Source: Streptomyces sp. DSM 15324 (GTDB lineage: Bacteria; Actinomycetota; Actinomycetes; Streptomycetales; Streptomycetaceae). From it: a stretch of DNA of 64,000 bases. This document shows, one piece after another, positions 53,827 to 63,909 of the stretch. The notes beneath the pieces were generated by a model, which did no database searches, was not told where the DNA came from, and saw only the letters and a program-made list of their open reading frames with translations. The first letter of the stretch is position 1; each line of letters starts with the position of its first letter. Where the stretch lies: contig NZ_KQ949023.1 in NCBI RefSeq assembly GCF_001514285.1, positions 850,203-914,202 on the forward strand, in the 5' to 3' direction. The position numbers were made by a program, and so were the translations under genes.

Positions 53827-55878
53827 GTGGCGAATGCGGAGCACAGTGGGCGACCGGCGGAGGCCTTCGGGGCGACGGCGGTCGGCACGGCGAGGGCGGC
53901 ACGGCTGCGCGTGGCCCGTCTGGGCCTCTGGATGCTCGCGGCGGTCCTCGCCGTACGCCAGGTGGCCGTCGTCCTCGGCACCCCGCGCGGGGAACGGCTG
54001 ACGGACCTGGAGACCTGGGTCGGACCGAACGGCGTCCTGCACGTCAACGGCTCGCTCTACGACTCCACGCGCTTCACGGGCACCCCTTTCGGGGGACTCG
54101 TCCTCAAGCCGCTCACCAAGGCGGCGGAACAGGCCCTCGGCTGGGGCTGGACCTTCGGCACGCTGCTCCTGGTCGTCGCCCTCGGCCTGGTGGCCGCGCG
54201 CGCCCTGCCGCAGCCGGTGAGCAGACGTACGTCCCTGCTCGCCGCGCCCGTCGCGATCAGCCTGCTCATGCTGTCGCTGCCGGTGCGCAACACCCTCTGG
54301 CTCGGCCAGACCAGCATCATCCCGGTGCTTCTGGTGCTGCTCGGCTGCTTCGTCGTGCGGGGCCAGAAGGCGGGCGGCGCGCTGATCGGCGTGGCGGCCG
54401 CGCTCCAGCCCACGGTGCTGCTCTTCGCGGCCCTGCTGTGGTTCACCGGCCGCCGCCGGGCCGCCGCCGCGACCGGTGCGACGTTCGCCGGGCTCACCGC
54501 GCTCGCCTGGGCGGCGATGCCGCACGACTCGTACACCTACTGGGTGCACCACATGGCGGGGGTCGGCCTCGGCGGCAGTGCGGACGCCCTCGCCAACCAG
54601 TCCCTGCACGGCGCCCTGCTGCGCCTCGGCCTGACCGGCCCGCTGGAGATCGGCCTGTTCCTCGCGCTCGGCGCGGCCGTCGCCGTCCTCGGCGTGCGCC
54701 GGGCGGTCCGCTACGCCCGCGACGGCCAGCTCCTGCTGGCGGTGGCGCTCACCGGCTGCGCGGCGATCGCGGTCTCCCCGACGACCTGGCAGCACCAGCT
54801 GCTGTGGGTGCTGCTCGCGGTGGTGGGACGCGTCGGCAAGCGCGCCTCCGACCGGTACGTCTGGCCGGTCGCCGTCGTCCTCGTCATGACCCTCCCGGCG
54901 CGCATGATGCTGCCGAACATGTCGGCGCTCTACCCGCTGCGGGACAACGCCGTCCTGCTCGCGGCCGTCGCCGCGGCGACGGTGGTCCCGTTCCTCTCCC
55001 GGACCTCGCCCTACTACCGCGCCCCGATCCCCACCGAGTACGCGCCCCCGGTCCCCGCACGGCTGCGCGGGGTCCCGCTGCTGCCGTTCCTCAAGCGCGT
55101 CCTGACCCGTCCGAACCTCCTCCTCGAACTGCTGCTGATCCGTGTGACCTACGCGGCGTACCAGCAGGTCCGGCTGGCGGCGACGGGCGGCTCGAACTCC
55201 GCGGGCCGGGTCCGCGCGGAGGCTCACGGCCAGCAGATCCTCGACCTCGAACGCTTCCTGCACATCGACATCGAGCACACGGTCAACCACTGGGTGGTGG
55301 GCGTCGGCTGGCTCCGCGACTTCTTCGACTTCTACTACGAGTCCTTCCACTTCGTCGTGCCGCTGACCGTCCTCGCCGTCCTGTACTGGCGCCGCCCGGT
55401 CGACTACCGCTGGGCCCGCGCGTCCCTCGGCTTCGCGACCCTGCTGGCCCTGGTCGGCTTCTGGCTCTACCCGCTGGCCCCGCCGCGCCTGATGCCCGCG
55501 CTCGGCGTCATCGACACGGTCCACGGCGTCCAGGACTTCTCCAAGCCCGACTACGGCACTCTCACCGCCCTGACCAACCAGTACGCGGCGATGCCGTCCC
55601 TGCACTTCGGCTGGTCCCTGTGGTGCGGGCTCGTCATCGCGATCGTCGCCCCCCGCTGGTGGATGAAGGCCCTCGGCCTCCTGCACCCCTTCTTCACGGT
55701 CTCGGCGATCGTCGCGACGGGCAACCACTGGGTCCTCGACGCGGCGGGCGGCGCGGTGGTCGTCCTGGCCGGCTTCGGCCTGTCGTACGCCCTGATGGGC
55801 CCCCGCGCCCGCACGGCCGACCTCCCGGCCCGCACGGACGCGGTCCCGGCGACGAGACAACCGACCGCGAGCGGCTGA
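53827..55878 (+). CDS. Bifunctional GT87-type glycosyltransferase / PAP2 phosphatase membrane protein
   Basis: A 683-residue polytopic protein. The N-terminal 400 residues form a GT-C fold of the GT87/DUF2029 type (multi-TM, with LTDLETWVGPNG and the extracytoplasmic region SLYDSTRFTGTPFGGLVL), as in mannosyl- and arabinosyltransferases that use polyprenyl-phosphate sugars. The C-terminal 250 residues are a PAP2 domain: M589-PSLH593-FGW and G632-NHWVLD638 give the second and third phosphatase motifs. The GTG at 53827 is used. It probably works in lipid-linked sugar metabolism. Confidence 0.88.
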   Translation: MANAEHSGRPAEAFGATAVGTARAARLRVARLGLWMLAAVLAVRQVAVVLGTPRGERLTDLETWVGPNGVLHVNGSLYDSTRFTGTPFGGLVLKPLTKAAEQALGWGWTFGTLLLVVALGLVAARALPQPVSRRTSLLAAPVAISLLMLSLPVRNTLWLGQTSIIPVLLVLLGCFVVRGQKAGGALIGVAAALQPTVLLFAALLWFTGRRRAAAATGATFAGLTALAWAAMPHDSYTYWVHHMAGVGLGGSADALANQSLHGALLRLGLTGPLEIGLFLALGAAVAVLGVRRAVRYARDGQLLLAVALTGCAAIAVSPTTWQHQLLWVLLAVVGRVGKRASDRYVWPVAVVLVMTLPARMMLPNMSALYPLRDNAVLLAAVAAATVVPFLSRTSPYYRAPIPTEYAPPVPARLRGVPLLPFLKRVLTRPNLLLELLLIRVTYAAYQQVRLAATGGSNSAGRVRAEAHGQQILDLERFLHIDIEHTVNHWVVGVGWLRDFFDFYYESFHFVVPLTVLAVLYWRRPVDYRWARASLGFATLLALVGFWLYPLAPPRLMPALGVIDTVHGVQDFSKPDYGTLTALTNQYAAMPSLHFGWSLWCGLVIAIVAPRWWMKALGLLHPFFTVSAIVATGNHWVLDAAGGAVVVLAGFGLSYALMGPRARTADLPARTDAVPATRQPTASG

Positions 55879-56022
55879 TCTCGACGGGGCAGCACCCGCA
55901 GGAACCTACGGGGTCGGCGGACCGCTCGAGTGCGCCCCGTGATGATTGCTTGACTCAAGGTTAGAAGAGGGTTTGAATACGTTCGGATTTTGAAGATCTT
56001 GTGCGCCTGGAGCGGGGGGTCC

Positions 56023-56360
56023 GTGGTGTCGGTGCAAGGTGGCAGGAAGAAGCTGCCATGTCATGGGCATGACTGGAGAACGTCTGTAGTGGCCTTAACG
56101 GCCGGGTTCACCACAGTGATGGTCCTGCTGGTGGCACCTTCCTCCCAAGTGGCCGCTGCACCCGGTAAGTCTGATGCCCCGACCCTCACCGAGGCGCAAC
56201 AGGCGCTTTCTGATGCACAGGAGTCCGGTGAGCGCGTGGAGGTGACGGGAGAGCGCACGGACCGGACCACGGTCTACGCCAACCCCGATGGATTGACCTT
56301 CACACTTGAGGAGTCGGTCGTTCCTGTGCGGGTGCCCAAGCCGGGTGGCGGCTGGCAGCT
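56023..56360 (+). pseudogene. Truncated secreted RHS/LamG-type toxin or wall protein, 5' remnant
   Basis: About 112 codons of a large secreted protein. The signal region VVALTAGFTTVMVLLVAPSS is followed by LTEAQQALSDAQESGERVEV and VYANPDGLTFTLEESVVPVR, then VPKPGGGWQ, a start shared by big streptomycete secreted RHS-like polymorphic proteins. The homology-like reading stops abruptly at about 56358-56361, where sequence of an integrase on the other strand begins. The remaining out-of-place codons read on to 56454. The gene is dead, cut by a recombination or deletion. Confidence 0.75.
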
Positions 56361-57023
56361 TTGCGGAGGCCGGTGCGCAGGGCAAGTGCGTACACCGCGT
56401 GCAGTCGATCGGTGCGGGCTGCAGCGAGGAACTGGCGGGCTTCGGCTGCGGTGAACGGTCGGAATCGCCGAGGACGAGGTGCGGTGGCCTTGACACACCG
56501 GGCGACGTTGCGGGGCAGATCGTCTTCGCGGATAGCGTGCTCCAGCGCCGACTTGAGCACCGAGTGCCCGTACGTCACGGTCAACGGGGACAGCCGCTTC
56601 TGGCAGCACTCGCCGACCGCGCAGCAGCTCTTCCGTTCGGCGTCCAGCCCTTGGGTGCAGCACTGGCACGTGGTGCGCAGGCGGTCGAGGAAGGTGCGCA
56701 CGTCTTTGGCGGTCAGCCGTGCGACCTTCTTGGTGCCGAGGCCGGGCATGAGGTGGAGACGGATGCAGGCGGCGTATCGGGCGTGGGTGTTCTCCCGAAG
56801 CCGGTGGACAGCGACGCCGTTCAGCCAGTAGGTCAGGTAGTCGCCGACCGTGCTGTCGGCGGTGGCGACGGGGAGGCCGCGGCTGCTGGCGGCGATCTTT
56901 TCGGTGAGTTTGTCGGCCGCCTCTCTGCGGGTGGTGCGCTGTCCTGCCAGGCTGGCCCTGCGGTCTTGCGCTCCTTGTCCTGCCCGCCAGAGCTGGCCAC
57001 CGTCGCCGATCGACCCGCCGTCG
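56361..57023 (-). pseudogene. Truncated tyrosine-type site-specific integrase
   Basis: A remnant of a phage/ICE integrase. It keeps the N-terminal SAM-like core-binding domain (STVGDYLTYWLNG, RENTHARYAACIRLHLMPGL, LTAKDVRTFLDRLRTTCQCC) with a cysteine-rich loop (SCCAVGECC) typical of one actinobacterial integrase group, and the start of the catalytic domain (ALRTGLRK). Immediately after that Lys the family sequence ends at about 56361, so the R-H-R-Y catalytic core is missing. The 5' end is uncertain. It joins tail to tail with the truncated secreted gene. Confidence 0.8.
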
Positions 57024-57525
57024 GGCGAGCAGCCGACGCCCGCGCGAGGCGCAGGCAGACGGCCAGACGCGGGCGCGAGCGGGAGCTGACTTGGTGCCGC
57101 CGGGCGCACGTTGTGGGCGCTGGAGCCCTTGACGTCGCACAGCAAGTTGTCGCCCACGACCGTCCTACGGCCGGATCGCAGGCACAGGGCCGGCCAGGGG
57201 GCCGACCATTCGCGTACATCGCCAGGCTCACCGAGGGCGGTGGCCGACGTTGCCTCTGGCAGGGGAGCGTGAAGCTCCCGGCCACTGGCCGTCGGCCGGA
57301 GGCTCTTCCGTCCCGACCCCCGCGCTGCCGGACTGACCGACGCACCAGCCCCGCCGCATGCCGACCGAGGGCCGCCCCGGAAGTCGAGCGCCGAGCCGCT
57401 GAAAGCCCCCGGACCGCCAACTTGCCCGGGGGCGGGGCCCGGGATCGGGCAGGCCACCGGCCCAAGGCCGCGCCAACACCCGCGCGGATCGTGGCTGCGG
57501 CAGGTGGACAGGAAGTGAAGGGGGA
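57024..57525. other. No recognisable gene
   Basis: This stretch upstream of the integrase remnant has open frames on both strands but none with family features, signal peptide or plausible start. Its low-confidence coding look is due to composition. It may contain the decayed integrase start and part of the former element. Confidence 0.6.
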
Positions 57526-57879
57526 TCAGTCGGTGGCTTTGGGGTGTCCGGTGCCTGCGTAGGTGATCCAGGCGGTTCGGTTGGCGTCGTCGACCAGGTA
57601 CCAGATGCGGCCGCCGCCGGTGACCTCGTACTGCCAGCGCTCCAGCGTCTGTCCCTTCCACACCGTGTAGCCGAGCTTGCCCTTGAGGCGGTGGTGGCGC
57701 TCGGGGTCGTCGGCGGCGCGCGGAGCGGATCGGATCTTGTCGAAAGCGCGGCGGAGGTTGCCTGCGGCGTGGCGGGAGAGGTGGTCCCAGCCGTTGGCCG
57801 CCTCGGTGTTGGCGAAGCGTAGGTCGAATTCGTCGCCGATCGGGGGTGGGGCTGCGCGGTCACCGCGCTTGGGGCTCAC
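57526..57879 (-). CDS. RelE/ParE-type toxin
   Basis: A 117-residue protein starting at GTG 57879, four bases inside the antitoxin's 3' end (GTGA). It ends in IWYLVDDANRTAWITYAGTG followed by HPKATD, the closing strand pattern of a RelE/ParE-type toxin group. Upstream it has FDLRFANTEAANGWDHLSRH and HRLKGKLGYTVWKGQTLERW, also typical. It is expected to be an mRNA interferase or similar inhibitor neutralised by its neighbour. Confidence 0.8.
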   Translation of the reverse strand: MSPKRGDRAAPPPIGDEFDLRFANTEAANGWDHLSRHAAGNLRRAFDKIRSAPRAADDPERHHRLKGKLGYTVWKGQTLERWQYEVTGGGRIWYLVDDANRTAWITYAGTGHPKATD

Positions 57880-58355
57880 TCGGCGGTCTTGCCTTCGGCT
57901 ACGGGGACAGGGCCGAGGTCGCCTTCGGGCTCGCGGGTGAGCATGGCATGCAGGGCTGGGTCGGCGTAGATCTCGGCACTGTGCCGCCACTGGGCCAGCA
58001 GCAGTGCGATGGGCGCCAGGTTTTCCAGCGCGGCGGCCCCGCGGGCGGTGTCCACGAGTTCGCCGAGCATTGCCTCGACGTCGTCCTCTGGGAGGAAGAC
58101 CGACCAGGGCAGGGCATCAGGCAGGGCCTGTCGCAGTGCGGCGGTGTTCTCGGTGCGGACCAGCCCTGCGAGCAGGCGGGCGGTGAAGTCGACCACGGTG
58201 GAGTCCTGCTCCAGCTGGTCGGCGCGGATGAGCGCCAGGTCGCCCGCGTCGCGTCGGCGTAGGCGCAGTGCGCGGACCGCGTCCAGGCGCCGGGCGGTGG
58301 CAGCGGGGTGGTGGAGCAGCTCGCTGAAGGGTACGTCCTCGTAGGCCGTCGTCAT
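57876..58355 (-). CDS. Antitoxin-like protein (Phd/prevent-host-death-type N-terminus)
   Basis: A 159-residue protein beginning MTTAYEDVPFSELLHHPAAT, similar to Phd-type antitoxins, with RALRLRRRDAGDLALIRADQ. The rest is helical (AMLGELVDTARGAAALENLA) and longer than a minimal antitoxin. It precedes the toxin gene and is coupled to it. An in-frame GTG at 58364 is an alternative start. The pair sits inside the element scar and could explain its persistence. Confidence 0.72.
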   Translation of the reverse strand: MTTAYEDVPFSELLHHPAATARRLDAVRALRLRRRDAGDLALIRADQLEQDSTVVDFTARLLAGLVRTENTAALRQALPDALPWSVFLPEDDVEAMLGELVDTARGAAALENLAPIALLLAQWRHSAEIYADPALHAMLTREPEGDLGPVPVAEGKTAE

Positions 58356-58958
58356 GACATCCACAGTAGCTCGGATGTCCTGGCTCGGACAGGGGGTAGC
58401 GGTCCGGGCGCTGCTCTACAGGTGACCAGAAACGGGCTGTCGGCGCGTCGCCTCCGACGGGGAGCGAAGCCTGCCCCTCCGAGCGGCGAACCCTTCCCGC
58501 CCCGCCCTGGCCCACACTGCCGGACCGGCGGACGGCCGAGCCGCCGCGAGGCCTCAGCCCTGCCACCAAGACCGTCGGTGTCCAGCGGCAGTCCACCGGC
58601 ACGGCAGGGCGGATCGAGAGCGCCCAGGTCAGCGTGCACCTGTCCGACGGCTTCGTTGCCGGGGCCGCACACACGGCGCTGGGCCGAGCAGGGCACCTTG
58701 AACTTGGCCAGTACCGCACGCAAACGCTGGACCATGCGCTGGAAGGCCGCGCTCCATGCGATCCGGGCACAGTCAAGGCATGCCCGCTCCTCGATGGAGA
58801 GCAACTGGTGCATGTCCAGTTACAGCATCGACCGGGGCGGCGACCGCGTCGAGATCACCGGAGAACCCCCTCCGCCGTCGCCGCCCGCGACTCCACGAAC
58901 CCGGCGGGCCCGGTCGTCGCGCCCGTGCTCGCCGGTTTTTCCGCCTTCCCCGCCCGGA
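58356..58958. other. No confident gene; decayed sequence
   Basis: A 603-bp stretch between the antitoxin and thiolase genes. On the minus strand, 58680-58813 encodes a protein-like fragment (LLSIEERACLDCARIAWSAA, FQRMVQRLRAVLAKFKVPC) that then loses coherence. On the plus strand a short start-like piece (MSSYSIDRGGDRVEITGE) lies at about 58809-58862. Both look like relics of the mobile element; I do not recognise them. Confidence 0.5.
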
Positions 58959-60170
<1,212 letters not shown>

Positions 60171-60255
60171 CTTCCGAGCAGTCTGCGGACGTGATGTGCG
60201 TCACCGCAAGGGTCTTGCAGCCTTCCGTGGTCTGAACTACCTTCTCGGCAATCTA

Positions 60256-60276
60256 TTTCTGATGAACCGTCAGAAA
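60256..60276 (+). promoter_or_regulatory. Inverted repeat before the P450 gene
   Basis: TTTCTGA-TGAACCG-TCAGAAA has perfect 7-bp arms and lies 26 bp before the P450 start, in promoter position for that gene. It is a second, different operator candidate in the same divergent gap, probably for another TetR-like regulator. Confidence 0.55.
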
Positions 60277-60301
60277 AGCTGCCCTCTGGCTGGAGCCGCC
60301 G

Positions 60302-61537
60302 ATGCCCTGTCCAGCGCTTCCCGACGGGTTCGACTTCACCGACCCCGACCTGCTGCAACACCGTGTGCCCCTGCCGGAGTTCGCCGAGCTGCGGCGCGCC
60401 GAACCGGTCCGCTGGATCCCGCAGTCGGGCAATGCCGCCGGTTTCCAGGACGAGGGGTACTGGGCCGTCACCCGGCACGCGGACGTGAAGTACGTGTCCA
60501 CGCACCCCGAGATCTTCTCCTCCTACCTCAACACCGCGATCATCCGTTTCAACGAGCACATCCGGCGGGAGTCGATCGACGCCCAGCGGTTCATCATGCT
60601 CAACATGGACCCGCCCGAACACACCCGGGTGCGGCAGATCGTGCAGCGCGGGTTCACCCCCCGCGCCATCAGGGGGCTGGAGGACCGGCTGCGGCAGCGG
60701 GCCCGGGCCATCGCCGAGGGCGCCGGCGCCCACGAGGGCGCCTTCGACTTCGTCACTTCCGTCGCCTGTGAGCTGCCCCTGCAGGCCATCGCCGAGCTGA
60801 TCGGCATACCCCAGGACGACCGGGCCAAGATCTTCGAGTGGTCCAACAAGATGATCGCGTACGACGATCCCGAGTACGCCATCACCGCCGAGGTCGGCCA
60901 GCAGTCCGCCGCCGAGCTGATCGCGTACGCGATGAACATGGCGGCGGAGCGGAAGCAGTGCCCGGCGCAGGACATCGTCAGCACGCTGGTGGCCGCCTCG
61001 GACGAGGGCAACCTCAACTCCGACGAGTTCGGGTTCTTCGTGCTCATGCTCGCCGTCGCGGGCAATGAGACGACCCGCAACGCGATCACGCACGGGATGC
61101 ACGCCTTCCTCACCCACCCCGAGCAGTGGGAGCTGTTCAAGGAGCGCCGGCCCGGGACCGCCGCCGAGGAGATCGTGCGCTGGGCCACCCCCGTCGTCTC
61201 CTTCCAGCGCACCGCCACCCAGGACACCGAACTGGGCGGCAAGCAGATCAGGAAGGGCGACCGGGTCGGGATCTTCTACGCCTCCGCCAATCACGACCCG
61301 GAGGTGTTCGACCGGCCCGACGAGTTCGACGTGCTCAGGGACCCCAACCCCCACCTCGGGTTCGGCGGCGGCGGACCGCACTTCTGTCTGGGCAAGTCGC
61401 TCGCCGTCCTGGAGATCGACCTGATCTTCAACGCGGTCGCCGACGTCCTGCCGGGGCTGCGGCTCGTCGAGGATCCGCGCAGGCTGCGGTCGGCCTGGAT
61501 CAACGGGGTGAAGGAGCTGCGGGTCACCGCGGGCTGA
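60302..61537 (+). CDS. Cytochrome P450, CYP125-like
   Basis: A 411-residue bacterial P450. The I-helix motif is A253-G-N-E-T-T258, the ExxR is within EEIVRW, and the heme thiolate is Cys362 in FGGGGPHFCLGKSLA. The sequences LNMDPPEHTRVRQIVQRGFT and AGNETTRNAITHGM resemble CYP125/CYP124 enzymes that oxidise the terminal carbon of sterol or isoprenoid side chains. Its redox partner is not in the window. The start ATG 60302 has GGAG 6 nt upstream. Confidence 0.92.
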   Translation: MPCPALPDGFDFTDPDLLQHRVPLPEFAELRRAEPVRWIPQSGNAAGFQDEGYWAVTRHADVKYVSTHPEIFSSYLNTAIIRFNEHIRRESIDAQRFIMLNMDPPEHTRVRQIVQRGFTPRAIRGLEDRLRQRARAIAEGAGAHEGAFDFVTSVACELPLQAIAELIGIPQDDRAKIFEWSNKMIAYDDPEYAITAEVGQQSAAELIAYAMNMAAERKQCPAQDIVSTLVAASDEGNLNSDEFGFFVLMLAVAGNETTRNAITHGMHAFLTHPEQWELFKERRPGTAAEEIVRWATPVVSFQRTATQDTELGGKQIRKGDRVGIFYASANHDPEVFDRPDEFDVLRDPNPHLGFGGGGPHFCLGKSLAVLEIDLIFNAVADVLPGLRLVEDPRRLRSAWINGVKELRVTAG

Positions 61538-62429
61538 GCCGGTCCAGGAAGCCGGCGATCAGCGGGGCGATCTCCGGCAGATGGGTCTCCAGCGCGAAGT
61601 GCCCGGTGTCGAACAGGTGCAGCGCGGCGTCGGGCAGGTCGCGCAGGTACGCGCGCGCCCCGGGCTCGGGGAAGAAGGGGTCGTGGCGGCCCCAGAGGAT
61701 CAGCGCGGGCGGCGTGTCCTTGCGCAGCCAGGCCTGCCAGCGGTCGTACCGCTCGACGTTGGAGCGGTAGTCGAAGGCCAGCGCGACCTGGGCCTCCTTG
61801 CGGCCCGGCAGGTCCAGGAAGTGCTGGTCCAGGGTCCAGCCGTCGGGTGCGATCAGCTCGGGGTCCGGCACGCCGGTCTCGTACTGCCCGCGCGTCCCGG
61901 CGAGCGTGAGCATGCCCCGTACGGCGTCCTCCGCGCCCGGCGCCCCCGGCGTGAGCGCGACGAGGCCGCGGGCCGCCTCCGAGAGGCCCTCCTCGTAGGC
62001 GTTGCCGTTCTGGACGACCAGCCCGGCGATCCACTCCGGGTGGCGTTCGGCGATCCGGAAGCCGACGGGCGCGCCGAAGTCGAAGACGTACATCACGAAC
62101 CGGTCCAGACCGAGGCGCCGCAGGAAGCCCTCCGTGATGTCGGCCAGGCGGTCGAAGGAGTGGGTGAAGCCCTCGGGGGTCTCGGTGTGGCCGAAGCCCG
62201 GATAGTCCGGGGCGATCAGCCGGTAGTGCCCGCCGAGTACGTCGATGAGCCGGCGGAACTGGTGGGAGCCGGACGGGAAGCCGTGCAGGAGCAGGAGGGC
62301 GGGCGCGTCGGTGCGGTCCGGGAGGGACTCCCGGTAGAAGACGCGGACCCCGTCGACGTCGAGGTGGCGGTGGAGTGTGCGGGCGGGAGAGACGAGCACG
62401 GCTAATCCTTCCATTGCCGGTTCATGCAT
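61524..62429 (-). CDS. Epoxide-hydrolase/haloalkane-dehalogenase-like alpha/beta hydrolase
   Basis: A 301-residue alpha/beta hydrolase. The oxyanion motif is HGFP (49-52), the nucleophile Asp117 is in YVFDFGAPVG, and the catalytic His lies near the C-terminus in FDTGHFALE. An aspartate nucleophile marks the epoxide hydrolase/dehalogenase branch. ATG 62429 and 62414 are both possible starts. It is divergent from the CGNR regulator, and its 3' end overlaps that of the P450 gene by 14 bp. Confidence 0.9.
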   Translation of the reverse strand: MHEPAMEGLAVLVSPARTLHRHLDVDGVRVFYRESLPDRTDAPALLLLHGFPSGSHQFRRLIDVLGGHYRLIAPDYPGFGHTETPEGFTHSFDRLADITEGFLRRLGLDRFVMYVFDFGAPVGFRIAERHPEWIAGLVVQNGNAYEEGLSEAARGLVALTPGAPGAEDAVRGMLTLAGTRGQYETGVPDPELIAPDGWTLDQHFLDLPGRKEAQVALAFDYRSNVERYDRWQAWLRKDTPPALILWGRHDPFFPEPGARAYLRDLPDAALHLFDTGHFALETHLPEIAPLIAGFLDRLSPR

Positions 62430-62498
62430 TAGGTGCGACGAGGGGACCGTATCGCCCGCCTGACTAATAGGTCAACGGGGAGAGGTAGCATTAGAGGC

Positions 62499-63056
62499 GT
62501 GAGTGATCTCGTGCCCCTCATCGGCGAACCGCTGGCGCTGGACCTGGTCAACACCCGTTCCTTCGCGGGTGATCTGCTCGTGCGCCCGGCCGACCTGCTG
62601 GCCTGGTGGGAGCAGGAGGCCGACCGGCTCCCGGAGGCGGTCCCCGCCCAGGCCGGCGCCGACGATCTGGCCGCCGTGCGCGCGGTGCGCGAGCAGGTGG
62701 CCCGCGCCCTCGACCACGTCCGGCGGGGGGAGCGGCCCCCGTCCGCCGACCTGGAGGCGCTCAACCGGGCGCAGCGCGCCGCGCCCGCGATCGACGAGGC
62801 GGTGTGGGACGGGGAAGCCGTCACCCTCGTACGGCGCCGCGAGGGCTCACCGGGCCTGCGGCTGGCCGCCTGCCTCGCCGAGGACGCCGCCCGTCTGCTG
62901 GCCGACCCGGCGATCGCCCGGATCCGCACCTGCGAGGCCGAGGACTGCGTGATGCTCTTCCTGCCCACGCATCCGCGCCGCCGCTGGTGCTCGCCCACGC
63001 GCTGCGGCAACCGGGTCCGGGTTGCCCGGCACTATCAGCGGCACAAGGTCCGCTAG
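62499..63056 (+). CDS. CGNR zinc-finger regulator
   Basis: A 185-residue protein of the ABATE/CGNR type. The N-terminal stress-induced helical domain has LIGEPLALDLVNTRSFAGDL and LLAWWEQEADRLPEAV; the C-terminal zinc finger reads RTCEAEDCVMLFLPTHPRRR then WCSPTRCGNRVRVARHYQRH. Such proteins are DNA-binding regulators, often beside a metabolic gene they control, here the divergent hydrolase. A -10-like TAGCAT at 62486-62491 places transcription start at about the GTG 62499, so a leaderless mRNA is possible. Confidence 0.92.
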   Translation: MSDLVPLIGEPLALDLVNTRSFAGDLLVRPADLLAWWEQEADRLPEAVPAQAGADDLAAVRAVREQVARALDHVRRGERPPSADLEALNRAQRAAPAIDEAVWDGEAVTLVRRREGSPGLRLAACLAEDAARLLADPAIARIRTCEAEDCVMLFLPTHPRRRWCSPTRCGNRVRVARHYQRHKVR

Positions 63057-63062
63057 CCGCGA

Positions 63063-63217
63063 TAGGTCCGGTAAGTCCGGTAGGTCCGGTAGGCCCAGGA
63101 AGCCCGGCGGGGGTGGGGGCCTGGGGTCTGGCGAGGGTGCGGGGTCAGGGGTCCGGCGGGGGTGCGGGGCCAGGGGCGCGGCGAGGGCGCGGGGCCAGGG
63201 GCGCCGCGGGGGTGCGC
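63063..63217. repeat. Two tandem repeat blocks between convergent genes
   Basis: Five 9-bp units of TAGGTCCGG type (63063-63107) are followed by about four and a half 25-bp units of the GCGAGGGTGCGGGGTCAGGG type (from about 63106). They fill the whole space between the CGNR and DUF1275 gene ends and have no coding look. Confidence 0.85.
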
Positions 63218-63219
63218 GC

Positions 63220-63909
63220 TCACTCCCGTCCGGACGCCAGCAGCGCCAGGCAGCCGGAGGTCGCGGCCGCGAGGAGCAGGGGGAGCGCGAGGCTGTGGCG
63301 CAGGACCAGGGCCGCGCCCAGGGCCGCTCCGGCGAACATCGCGATCACGGCCGCCGTACGACGGACGGTGCGGCCGCCCGGGCCGCCGCCCGCGGACGAG
63401 TCGGAGGCCAGGCCGGTCAGGGTCATCGTCAGGACGGTGGTCGTGGTGAGGCCGGGCACGGCGAGTTTCTGCACGACCGCGTTGCGCAGGCCCATCGCGT
63501 AGGCGGTGAGCGCGATCACCGCGTAGATCCGGACCCGGCCGTGCTCGGCGGTGACGAAGGCGACGGCCGAGGCGCCGGCCAGCAGGACGGCCTCTACGGC
63601 GAACGTGATCCGGGCCCGCGTGCGGCGGGAGCCGTCGCCGACCCGCCGGGCGACCCGGCCGCCCGTCGCCGCGCCCGCGAGGAAGAGGGCGAGGGAGGCC
63701 GCCGAGTGGCCGGCGGAGAAGCCGGGGGCGCCCGCCGCGGCGAAACCGAGGACGACCACGTTGCCCGTCATGTTCGCGGTGAAGACATGACCGAGACCGA
63801 GATAGCTGATCGCGTCGATCAGGCCGCTCACCGCGGTCAGGACGAGCAGGACGGGGGTGAGGCGGACGCCGCGTGCCTCGGGGTCCTTCGCGCCGGGCTC
63901 GGTGGTCAC
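63220..63909 (-). CDS. YoaK/DUF1275 membrane protein
   Basis: A 229-residue protein with six hydrophobic segments. Motifs AVSGLIDAISYLGLGHVFTA followed by NMTGNVVVLG, and GLRNAVVQKLAVPGLTTTTV, are the DUF1275 signatures. The family is an uncharacterised group of inner-membrane proteins found near redox genes. The start GTG 63909 is used. The remaining 91 bp to the right edge contain no gene. Confidence 0.9.
   Translation of the reverse strand: MTTEPGAKDPEARGVRLTPVLLVLTAVSGLIDAISYLGLGHVFTANMTGNVVVLGFAAAGAPGFSAGHSAASLALFLAGAATGGRVARRVGDGSRRTRARITFAVEAVLLAGASAVAFVTAEHGRVRIYAVIALTAYAMGLRNAVVQKLAVPGLTTTTVLTMTLTGLASDSSAGGGPGGRTVRRTAAVIAMFAGAALGAALVLRHSLALPLLLAAATSGCLALLASGRE

Noticed and set aside
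57876..58355. Integrase attachment site near the antitoxin or thiolase
   Set aside because: I found no direct repeat or tRNA 3' end flanking the scar; the only tRNA is 25 kb away and intact.
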